A stretch of DNA of 64,000 bases from Hydractinia symbiolongicarpus (lineage: Eukaryota; Cnidaria; Hydrozoa; Anthoathecata; Hydractiniidae), in the NCBI RefSeq assembly GCF_029227915.1, contig NC_079883.1, forward strand, positions 28,086,001-28,150,000, in the 5' to 3' direction. Each line of letters begins with the position of its first letter. Position 1 is the first letter of the stretch. A model generated the notes under the pieces. The model worked only from the letters and a program-made list of their open reading frames with translations. It had not been told where the DNA came from and did not search any database. This document shows, in pieces, positions 1 through 11,900 of the stretch. Position numbers and translations under genes: made by a program.

Positions 1-41
1 AAACGGACGTTAAGCCAAGAATGATGATGATGATGATGATG

Positions 42-140
42 AATGACAAAATATATGCACCAAATGACATAATATATGTACCAAATGATAAAATATATGT
101 CCCAATAATAAAATATATGTATTGAATTACAAAATATCAT
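42..140. repeat. Short AT-rich tandem repeat
   Basis: Four or more imperfect units of about 24 bp follow one another, each containing a variant of AAATGAYAWAATATATGYACC. A short run of ATG triplets (GATGATGATGATGATGATG) sits immediately upstream. It looks like a simple minisatellite with no coding role. Confidence 0.6.
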
Positions 141-1348
141 TACCGAAGCATCATTCGATTACTATGGCAGCTATGGTGTGCAAATGTCAAGTGATACTTT
201 TAAATAGGTCCATTTTTTTCTAGGGTAGCCATTATGATTTAAGGGTAAACATGTTAATCACGATGTCACCTCTTCATAAATAGGGGCAGAATATTAGTAA
301 AAGAAGTAAAAAGAAACAATTCAGGCACGCTGGACTACTAGACTTTATTAAACATCAAATACACACTTGCTTACCCCTTTTTGGTATTCTCCTGGTTGGC
401 AAATGCCATGTGATACTTTTAAACCATTAACAGATCTGTATTTTTCAGGCAATCACTATCATTTAATAGAAAATGTCGTTTACACAGTCACCTTTTCATA
501 AATTAGGGCCGGACTTTTTGTAGAATCTTTGTTCTTTTCCTTTAAACTTGTCATAGTTTTAGGTAAGTTTTTGATAATTTAGCTTTACTTTAATCCGGAT
601 ACTTAAAGTTCTTGTTTAATCAAAGCTTCTTTTGTGAGAAGGAATTAATTATTTCCATTTTTGAGGCAAAAAAATCTCAAAAATTTCTGGCCAACTACAC
701 ATCAACATTGTATGCCCTTTTACTTAATAAAATGATGGTTTTACTTACTAATTTTTCCTTCTTTAAGCAGCTGTGTGGATATTGAGATGTTGAAAAGAGT
801 AATTTATATATATGGACAAGTTCATAAATATCAGACACTGGTTTGGACATTGAAAAAAAGCATAATCCTTATAATTTTTTATAAATCTGCCAAGTTTGCT
901 AACATTTTGAGGGATGTTGCGTATGCTTGTTCTTCACCTATTCTGTGCCTATTGTAGTACATGATTTTGATAAAAAAGTAACATTGTTAGTAATTTATCA
1001 TTTTCTTGGTTATCCTTGTGTTTTTTAATCTTCTTATCCCTGTTAAAGCACTCTTTAGTGGTATATTAACTAAAAAAAATTCAGGCCACAAATTTATTAG
1101 AGTATTTGAACAATATACTGATAAATTTTTAACAAACGAAAATTATTAAAATGTCAGAATAATACTCATTTTCAATTAGATATAAATGTCCTGTATTTTG
1201 TAAAGAGCATTAAAATCATATTAAGTCTTATTTAATAATGCCGAAAAACAATTTTAGGGGTAATAAAATGATAAAATCTTAACAATTTACATAACTAAAC
1301 CCTACTTTATTATTGCCCTTTTAAGTTTTTTTAGACTGTTATGTTAGA

Positions 1349-1790
1349 CTCATTTCTATCACCGCTTTTCGTTTTTAAACTTTTACAATGACATTTAAAA
1401 AAACATTTCTATCGCCGCTATTTATTTTAAAACTTTTAAAATGCGATTTATAAAAAACATTTCTATCGCCGCTTTTCGTTTTTAAACTTTTAAAATGTGA
1501 TCTTAAAAACCATTTCTATCGCCGTTTTTCGTTCTAAAACATTTCTATTGCCGATTTTCCTTTTTAAACTTTTAAAATGCAATTTAAAAAAAACATTTCT
1601 ATCTCTGCTTTTCCTTTTTAAACTTTTAAAATGCGATTTAAAAAAACATTTCTATCACCGCTTTTCGATTTTAAACTTTTAAAATGCCATCTAAAAAAAC
1701 ATTTCTATCGACACTTTTCGATTTTAAACTTTTAAAATGTCGTCTAAAAAACATTTCTATCGCTGCTTTTCGTTTATAAACTAAAAAAAT
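1349..1790. repeat. Minisatellite of about 53 bp, about 9 units
   Basis: The core CATTTCTATCGCCGCTTTTC recurs about nine times. It is followed each time by a T-rich stretch, CTTTTAAAATG and an A-rich tail. Units differ by point changes and one shortened copy near 1515-1545. The short translated frame over it is a by-product of the periodicity. Confidence 0.8.
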
Positions 1791-2830
1791 CTAAAAAAAC
1801 ACTTAATTACTGCAATTAAAAATTTCAAAAGTGTTCGTGCAAAATAGATTGCTAAGATTGATCTTGCAACCTATTGTGATTAAACAATCGATCGCGTGGG
1901 GTCATTGTTTATCAGCGAGTCAATTATTTTCTTAAAAAACAAAAGCTATTGCAATGTTATTGTTCAGTGTAACTATTCATGCGAGTTTTGTGTCCGCGGT
2001 AGATTATATTCAGACTGTACTGTTCATGGGATATATATTCAGTACTGTTCCAGTTAACTGCATTTTCATATAAAATAATTACAAAAAAATAGTTATCTGT
2101 CTCTTTTTGTTTTGGGGTCACAAGCTGATAAAACCTAACAATTTTGTAGCTTTAAGGTGTTATACTTTTATCAATTTTGCGTCCTAGAAATAAAAAAAAT
2201 ATGCAAAATTGCTCAGAAAGTTCCTAAAAACATCATATTCAAAGCAAAATACATAACTCGTAAAAATAAGGAGTTTAGAGCATTTTTTATCAATTTCAAA
2301 ATTCTGGGCTTGTTAATTATTTATCAATTTATTGTTCCTGAAACAACAATAATGAAATTGTCCATATTTAAAAAAGGGAAGGTTCTTCTGCTAAAGTTGT
2401 TCCCGTGAAGCACAAATCATGACCTTTTTTTTAAAGTACTAAATTTACAGATGACATCTAGATAGCTAGCTATATACAGTATTGAAAAAACATAAAATCG
2501 AAACGTAAAATTCTTTATTGTTAGTTTTCACTGAAAGAGAACGCTTTTCGCTTGTTTTTCGTTCCTTCGCAGCCTTGTCCACCATTTTAAACAAAACAGT
2601 ACCACTATTGAGTCACTACCTGTTCAAAGTGGTACTTTTTCTTGTAACAGGATATTTAATGACTCCACAACAACTAATTTTTGTATTATTGTTTTTTGCA
2701 TATCAAACATGTATGGAAAAGTTTTTTAAATAGAATTTGAAAAATATGTCAGCATTCAACTAGAACTCCAATATTAACCACATATAACATATGATCCACT
2801 AATACTTTAGGCAGGCCAGTGTCAATCATA

Positions 2831-2950
2831 ATGGCTGTTCTCGGAATTTCTTTACAACAACAACCTGCTTTCATTCTCAGTTCTGCGCTGGTTGCCGCAA
2901 GTGTTCGAGTGGCTACTTGGGCTTTCGTTTATCCGTTTTGTATGCTGTGA
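2831..2950 (+). other. Upstream ORF overlapping the NTAQ1 start (TGATG)
   Basis: An ATG at 2831 opens a 39-codon frame whose TGA stop (2948-2950) shares its A with the NTAQ1 ATG at 2950. The predicted peptide is hydrophobic. If this part is transcribed, ribosomes finishing the small frame would stop on the main start codon, the geometry used in termination-reinitiation control. A pyrimidine-rich stretch ending in CATTCTCAG at about 2880 could instead be a 3' splice site that removes the upstream ATG. Transcription here is not shown by the sequence. Confidence 0.45.
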
Positions 2951-5900
2951 TGAGTCAGTACTCACTAGGAGGTCCCAGCCAAGACAAATCATTACCTAAA
3001 AAACGTTTGCAAGATTCTAATTGCGTTTATACTAGCTGTTATTGGTAAGTAAGTGTATTCACTTGCTCTTTTTCTTGTTCTTCAGTAATATTTTGCTTTT
3101 TAAGGATACTGTAAGGGCATAGACACATATTCAGTATATTCATTTTTTTCTAAAATTATGCTTTTTTCTTCAAAATTATTTATTAAATATTAAAGCAAAT
3201 TAAATTGTCTATAGGATAATATAAATATGAAATTTAATTTTTTTTCAGGTAGCCATAAATTTTCGGCGTCATATTTATCAATTACTTTAGCATTATCACA
3301 TTTTTTCGAAAAGTGCGTCATTCGTTTTTTATTAAAAAATTTGTGCTTTGTACTTTGTTTTTGTCCACGTATACTCTGAAGATTCTGATCTGTTCTTTTG
3401 AATAACAATGTATTCCACAGCATACGTAACACAGCATACATACGTCTTTAAAGTGTGCACAACTACCTTATTTTCCAAGAAATAATATATTATAGCTTAA
3501 AACATTAGTTAAAAAAGAAGTTGTGGACTACCCCTTAAAACTAAGATTATCACTCATAAACTTATCCAGTATCAATTAAGCAAATTGGAAATCAGTCATG
3601 CGTTACTAATTAATAAACTAGCTTTACACGTGGTCCACAATAGCACACATCATATATTGGTAGTGTAATAATAATAATAATAATAATCTGATAGAATGAT
3701 TGAAACTAACTTCTGTAAGTAACAACTATTATATTTTAATTGGATATATTTTTAGTGAAGAAAACGTTTGGAAGCTGTGTCAACAAATCAAGGAGCAAAA
3801 TGAGGATGACTTAAAGGAATATTATGTTGCATTTATTTCCAATTTCAACAGACAGGTAATATTATTTGTTGTCTCATCAGGGAAAGAAATATTTTGAAAT
3901 CAGTTATCCTCCTTAAACAGGGTTCCAACACCTAAAAATCCTTATAATCCCTAAGAAAAGAAATTTTTCCGATTTTTTTTGTGAAAATTTTAAAACTTTC
4001 CTAAATTTTAGCACACATAAATTTGTCATACATACATTTGTGAACTAAATTTTTTATAATGGATTTTCTTTTGTGGAATATAGTTCCAAAATATTTATAT
4101 TCTGCATCAGCTTATGTGGAAATAAAATCTGATCAATTCAATTTGTCCTTCTTGTTACACTTTCACTAATTAAAATTCTCTAAATCTTTGTATGTGTTTT
4201 TCCCGCTAATCGAAAAAATCTTTAAAAAAAAATAGCTAAAATACTTCAATTTCTCCTCAGTATCCTTAAAAAAATTAGTTGCAAAATGAGTACGAACCCT
4301 GTTTACCCACTAAGTTTGTTTCCCCTCTTGTCATTATTACCTTGGTATAAATTTGTCTTCCTCTTTTTGTACAATGCTTACAATCTGTATTTATACCTAA
4401 ACATTTCCCAAGCAGTTTTTCAGATTTGACTTTGTCACCATATACACCCTAAATGCTGCATTTATTTAATTTTCCAGATTTTTTGGAGATGCGTGTTAAA
4501 TAGAGGGTGTTTATTTAAAACTTAGATATCTGAATATTTATTTTTGACAGACATGAATTCATAACAAATAAATCCTCTACTACATAAATAAATTTTCTAT
4601 GTCATTTTCTCCATCTATCAAATTAAATTCAATGTCCTCAATAACTATGTATCTTAGATATAAATCGGGCTGCTTAAAATATATTGAATAAATTTTATTA
4701 TTATGAGGATCATGTACAAAAATTGGGATTTTTTTCTGTCCTTGTAAGGAAAAAAATTTAAAAATATTGTATAAAACATACTTTAGCAAACCTGTGACCT
4801 GTATATATACGGGATAGCCCTGCTGCGTCACAAGCAATTTCAACAAACTGGTTTTGCTCAGATCTAGTAGTAAGACCAAAACACTGCTTTTTGTTGAAAT
4901 TTTTGCCCTTCAAAGTCAATAATTTGTTCAAAAAATCTATCCACAAATTTTCCCAAGTCCGAGATTGTTAGTTATGCTGCTGACCACCAGTGCAGCACAA
5001 AATCACCCTAAAACAGTTTTGTGTCATCGCACACCTACTTATCATAAGTCTGAAGCATTTGCAATCCTCTCTTTTGCTAAACTGAAGTCAACAGCCGAGT
5101 GGGTTGCCAGGGGGTTCATCATCTCCCCCCTCTGACGGACGCAGACACAAATTTGAAAATGAAAGTTTAGGTCTTTTTTTGTCATATGAGCATGGATTAA
5201 GCATCTAGTTCATTTTTGTTTTTTGACGGTCAATTGAAGTTGGAATAAAAGTTGTGTTAAAATTAAGCTTTTTGACAAACGGACTGCACCATTGTTGTCT
5301 TGGTAACTCAGTAAAAACACACTCATCAATAGAGAATATTTTATTATGACACATTATTTTGCATACAACATCATTCTCATGGAACGCAGTTTGTAAATTT
5401 GAGGAATGGATCGGCATGCCAGGTAATAAAATAATCGAAGTAGGCAGAACAGATAATGCATGCTGCTAGTAATCATAACAAGGTAATCACACCAAAATGC
5501 TTGCCTAAGGCAGAGAGGGTAATTACCCCTAGAGTATGCACACTATGGTTGCCCTTCACAATATTATGTCCTCATGGATCATATATTGTGAATGGTTTCC
5601 AAGGCATAACCCAAATCTTTTCATGCATGAATTACATTCTTATTTCCTCCATTCACGAGGTACATTACACTACTAATACATTCATTTATCTATTACTACT
5701 AATTATTAACTTCATTAATTCTTTACTTTATTAATTATTTACTTATTTATTGTCATGCATGAAGGATACTAATTTCTCTTTCCTCTTCAATCATGAAGGT
5801 GCACTTTCACTTCACTATAAACAGATAACCACACATCTGTCCAACATTTTTATGGCTGACGTAGGAAGCCTGGCATCCCCATCAGTGACAGGGCAAGTGG

Positions 5901-8900
5901 GAATTGAATGAACCATTGCTCCCACAGCTGGACAAAAACCATCACAACTCTTGTAGGCAAATGGTTGTACAAGGAAACTGTGTGGCTAGAGCAACAGGGC
6001 AGCCACATTGATCAGTGATCGCATGACCACCCATCGACGACTGGGTGATGTGAGCCACTCTAAAAGCTAGATCGTATGTTTGCTGAGCTGGACCAGTGCG
6101 TGTCATCCGGTTTGGTTTCACATAAAAGAAAATACACATAATTAGTTCAAGTAAAATTGGAGACAGTGCCAAAGATGATAATGAGAGGGGGGGATGGGAG
6201 CTTAAAATCTGAGGAGCTTTAGTCCCTAACAACCTCATTTCTTTATGGCTAAAACTAGACTGATTAATGTGTCTGTACTTATTGACTTGTTTCATTAAGT
6301 GAGACAAAGCAAGGTATGTTGACATAGCGCAACTGAGACAATACTCTAAGCTGATACAATCCAACATGACTACATGTTTACTGGATTAAAAGTGCCTTAT
6401 TCTCAGACCTTATTTGAGGTACATTACTAGGCTGGAGCCAGAGTGGTACCTATCGTTCTACAGGCCAGCTAGAAGGTTTACTGAAGTCACCACAATTAAC
6501 ATGAGCTAAATATTCATTTAGCTCCATTCTCAGTGATTATTAAAGTCAGAAGCTATTGTTTTTGACAAAACATATAATTTGATTGTTATGATTTTGACTA
6601 TTCCTTCCAGCTACCAATCCCATTGTCAAAAAATAAAGAACTTTCTAGATTAGTTGCTCAAATCATAATTAGCTAATTTTTTTTTTTTTTTTTTTAATTT
6701 ACTTTCCGAAAAGGATTTTGAAGTAAACATGTATTTGGAGATAAGAATGATTTTACAAAAATGGTCCATTACCAAGCATGTACCGTATTTTCCGGTATAT
6801 AACCCACGGGTTATAAGTTGATTTTTACGACTTCCACCATTGGTGCGGGTTATAATGTGGTGCGAGTTATGTGATAAGTTTTATATTTTCTGTCATTTAT
6901 TGTGAAATTTAAAGTTCATACATTCCATGAAGAAAATAGTACCAACGGGATAAAATACGTACATTAATATAATTGCATACGCTATCCTATATCAACGTAA
7001 TCTTACTTCAACTACGTAATTTAATTTTTTTACACAGTGAAATTGCTGTAACTTTCTATTGCTTGCCAGCGCTAATATTACGAGCTCTGTCTTAACACAA
7101 TTTCAGAGATTATTTTTCTTTTGTGTTGAGTGTAATTCTAATCTATTTATATTTTTGCAATCACATTGAGCATATTGAAATGATTTGCTTCTGGTAATAG
7201 AGCAGTATAGCAGGTATCATTTTTAGGTTTCATTGACAGGTATTTTACAACCTAGTGCCTAGGACTTAATTATTAATTCCTGTTAAAAATATTGAAAAAT
7301 GTTAAAACTAAAGTATAGATAATAATTTTCTTCTTTTATCTTCGCTACCTTCGACCAACTGGTGGCCACTGAAAATATCAAAAATATAAAATACAATTAA
7401 TAAGACACGTGCAACTATCTCCTTCCCATTGCCGCCATTCATTTTATCAAGCTCACTGTGATTGCTGAGATAAAAATGGATAACAAATTTCTATAAACAT
7501 TAGAAAAGAACGTTCCGTACATTGATGTTACAGACAATCGGTGATAATTATTATGTTTGTTTGTTTGTTTTTATGCCAAAAAAACTTAAATATACATAAA
7601 AAACAGAGATTTTACTTTAGGTTTATAACCTGGTAGCGTGGGTTTTTTATTTGTTTGTTTAATCGCAGCAAGCAAGAGTTATTATTGGCTGAAACCAATG
7701 TCTACAAATACAAAAAAAAACGCATTTTCTGATTCAGTAGTGTTGGCATTAGCAGAAGTTTGACTTGTCAAATTGATTTTAATTCATTATTATTTCGGCA
7801 ATCGGAGGCAAGGAAGTTAAGACTGAGAGAGTCCCTAATTCAGACACTCTAGCATAAAAGAAAACAGAACATACACACGTGTTTATAAAATGATTAGGGT
7901 AAGTAAAAATACGCTGAATTTTTTTCTTAACACGATGCAGGTTATGCAAAGGTGAGGGTAAGTAAAGCACATTGATTGAAATTTTATGTGGGTTATACAA
8001 AAGGTACGGGCTATCTGATAGCGTCTAGTTTATAACTCCCTAAAAAAGCTGAGCTTCGGGTTATACGATGTGCGGGTTATATACTGGAAAATACGGTAGG
8101 TTCTCTCTGGCCAGTGTCCATTTCTAAGCATTTAGGACTTTATTCTCTCTAGCCAGTGACCAGCTATCTGAAAAACTTGGTAAACCTGAAAAACTCAGGG
8201 AATTTAAAAATTGAATATAAAAGTTAGTGAATTTTGTTATGTAAAACTTAACCGTCAGTTGCCTGAGTGTAAATTAATGGTGCCCAGTGCAAATTAGTTG
8301 ACCGCCCTATCTAAGTTTTTAACTCCATAAAGTAAATAAATCAATAAATGACTTAAGATATTTTATAGGTGCCGTTATGGATGCAAAAGCAAGGAAAAGA
8401 TCCTTTGACTCCAGTGATATGGGTAAGTGTGGCGATTTCATTTTTGTTCTTTTTCATTTTGTTTTTAACTGTTACATCTCACAAAATATTACTCTGTCAT
8501 AACTTTAATTTTGGTAATATTGGTAATCCAGTGTGCAAATGCAAGACTTAGGGGAGTTTTTTTTGTATCAATGAACTGGACTTGAGCTGCAAAGGCTGTG
8601 TCAGCATTCACGTTGCAGTGTCAAAAAAATTGCTGTAATTGGGTCTAACTTACTTAGGAATAAATAATATTCTTTATGGTAAACATTATGGTGTGAAGAT
8701 TTTGTATTTATCTGCTAGCAGTTTACTTTGTACTCTCGTTAAGTAATGTCAACTTGTTTTATTTTAGGATTATCATGTCGTGTTGTTGCAAAAACCAGCT
8801 GAGGGCAAGCCACTTGTATATGACTTAGATGCAGTAATGCCATTTCCCTGTTTATTAGAACAATACTTAGTACAAGCGATACAAAAAGAAAGCGCATTGA

Positions 8901-11900
8901 AGAAAGAATATCACAGGTTTGTTGAAAAGAAATTACTGCTTCTTATACTTTAAATCAAAAAAATGAAAAAAATTAACACCTTTCTATACCTATAATGGTA
9001 CTTGAATAGTTGTAATAGTAATAGTACTTAAAAAAAACAGGTCATTATTGAGTAAAAAGCCATGAAAATATAAAAATAGCAATTTACTTTTATTACTTGC
9101 AAATTACTTTTATAAGAACAAACCCCCTTAAACAGTATTTTAAGAATCCTATCCAGCCCAGTTTATGTTAAGATTGCTTATTGATCCCAGGTCAGGTAAA
9201 GTTTTGTTTTATTTTATTTCAGCCTCGGTTGTTAAGGGTGAAAATTTAATTATAGCTTTAAAGTTAAGTGTAACTCTCAAATTTTACAAGACAAGTTTCG
9301 TAGGTTGCTTGTTAGATTATCCAGGTTTAAGTCTTGATTTCTTAACTTTTTAAAGTTAGTTGCTAAAGTTTTCACCCAATTCTCAGCCTTAGTCCTTAGA
9401 AACTTGGATGGTTATGAAAAAGTGTCTCTATAATATTAGCGGTACATGTCTGTTGACCAAAACCACTTCCGAAATCTTTAAGTCCCCTTTTCACTATGCT
9501 ACTTCAAACTTTTTTTGTTTTTTTTTGTAGTTTTCAAAAGCCTTTGCTTAAATTTATACAAAAATCATGGGCAATTAACAGTTATTGTTCCCTCGGTGCA
9601 TGCATATGTGCACAGACGAATTTATAGACAATTAACACTGTGTTGTCTATTTCTCTAAAAAAAGTTTCATTTTCCGCACCTTTTTTTAAAAAAATAACAT
9701 TAAAAACGTCTAAATTTTGGCTGAAGCTGGATGTGCTTATTTTTTGTTTAAATTGTTCTTATTTTTATTGTTCTTTATTTTTAAATCTTTCAAAGCATGA
9801 GAAAATGTCAAATTTGTTCTTACATCTCTATTCACATCTCCTGTTTCTTAAGACGCAGCGGTAAAACTGTCATATATGTATATGGATTTTGCGAGAAAGA
9901 GGCATAACACTACTTCTATTTTTTTTATAAAGTTTAAAATTTTGTTTGGGCTCGGTATGGTCTCCGTTGTTTATAAAGTAAGGCAAATGTTGGCCTGAAT
10001 TTACTGATGAACTAGGTTCTAATAAAAATGTGTAGTTTTTAATAATTTAATGCCATTGTAGAGTTCTTCAGGCACCATATGACTACAGCAGAGTAATTTC
10101 TTGACAGGCAAACAAAGGTGCACGAAGTACTGATGCAGGAAATGTATGATGGGCAAATTCATGTGGATTCTTCCATGAGCTAACGACTAGTCAAAACGGT
10201 AGCTTATATTCCTGTGATTTTTTTGAAACTAGAAATTTAACAACATTGTTAGCAAAGACGGGAAGGAGGGGGGAGGCAAATCAACATTAAAAAGCCCCAA
10301 AAAAACTCAGGATGAATAGGCTTCATTGTTCTAGCAAATCTGCGCATGCGTCAATAAAACAAAAATACTTGTTTTCATATTAAATAATCCATTAATATTG
10401 TAATAATAATACAAAACAAAAAAAACAAATAAATATAAACAAAAATAAACCCGAAAAATTGCACAAGATTTTGATTTTACATAAATCAATGTTAGCCCAA
10501 GAAGGCGCGTTACAAAAAAATTGCATATGATGCAACATTAAACATAACATTTTAGTAACAGGGATATTAAAATGCCACCCAAGACCAAGCTCCACCCCAG
10601 CACCTTTATGCACAAGGTTGACGCAACCCTCATAAATCTCATTGGCAAGGATTAATAACTGCATGTTTAATAAACAATTAAAATATTAAAAATTAATAAT
10701 AATTAAAAAATAAATTTTGGTCAGTCCGTAGAAATATAAAATGACAGAATAACAACGGTCTAATATATTTTCTATTATATTTTCTATAATTGACCTGTTT
10801 GAAACTCTCATCTTAAAAAAAAGAGATAAACACACATAAAGTCATAGTGGCAACTATAAATAGTTTATCGTTATTTACCTTATTTTTACTAATTTTCACG
10901 TATAACAATTTCCACGAATTTGCGCAACAAAACTTTTGGGCAAAACTTAAAAGTTACACACAAAATTGCGCGTGAAGGGTAGTACAAATGAAGACAATGC
11001 ACCACCTTCTTTCAACTTTCTGATACGCATGGCCTGTTAAACTTTAACCTTTCATAGTTCTTAATTTCTTTGTTAGCAGTGATATATTTTAATTAACGAA
11101 AACCATGCAGAAAAAATTCACTTGTTTTGAACGTGTGTTAGGTAAGAATTTGAGGCATACAACAGTGGGCAATAAAATTCTAAATAATCATTTTTAATTT
11201 TGTTGACACTCTATTCCGCAATTGTTGTTTTCATTGTGAGACCTGGAACTACCAGGAAAGCCATTTTGCAAGTACAAGAGATCCTGAGGAGTTGTTATTC
11301 TGTCTTTTATCTTTGTATTTCTATGGTCTGTCCAAAATGCTAAGTACTTCAAATGTGATTTTTACATTTTTTATTTTATGACCATTGAACTAAAAACAGA
11401 TCTTCGCCACATCTGCTTAAGTTATTTTGAATTCCAATTACCAATATTGTATGATTGATATGTTGTGCCCTAAAGTTATTATAATAAAATATTATTACTA
11501 AATAAATCAAAGTTAATTTTGTGCATTACTCTTGAATTTCATCTTCAGCACAAGCATTATTTGTCATCTCATTAACACATAATCTTGAGACCCGTCTTCA
11601 CTCTAAAATTGTAATGAATTAATATGGTGAGATTTTTTTGTGAAGTATTTTTGTTTAATAACCAAAATATGTGTTTATACCTTGATCCGTGTGTGTTGGT
11701 TTGTCTGTTGTGTTTCTCTAGCTACCCAATCTTTGGAATTGCTGCCTGTGAGAAAAAGTATAAAAAATATGTTTTTTGGCCCCAAAACGCTAGTGTGCCC
11801 GAGCCTTTACAAAATTAAAGAAAGTTTTGCCTACAAGAAGCGTAACAAAAATCGTAAACGAAACATTTTTGCAGAACTAAAATAATTTAGTAATAAAAAT

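Larger units (their letters stand above)
1..2830. other. AT-rich spacer upstream of NTAQ1
   Basis: This is very AT-rich sequence with no ORF that resembles a known protein. The translated stretches at about 775-957, 2157-2408 and 2518-2733 are low-complexity and lack family features. The only structure seen is two tandem-repeat blocks, listed separately. A promoter for NTAQ1 presumably lies near the 3' end, but no clear core element was identified. Confidence 0.6.
3856..8368 (+). other. NTAQ1 intron 2 (4.5 kb)
   Basis: Bounded by GTAATA and TTTATAG. It contains the 6781-8098 transposon and the minus-strand coding-like segments at 4580-5417. A comparatively GC-rich patch at about 5840-6480 has a 141-codon minus frame (5942-6367) with no recognisable domain; it reads like old repeat sequence. 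Confidence 0.7.

Noticed and set aside
5942-6367. 141-residue minus ORF in NTAQ1 intron 2
   Set aside because: No domain, signal or splice context. Composition suggests old repeat sequence.
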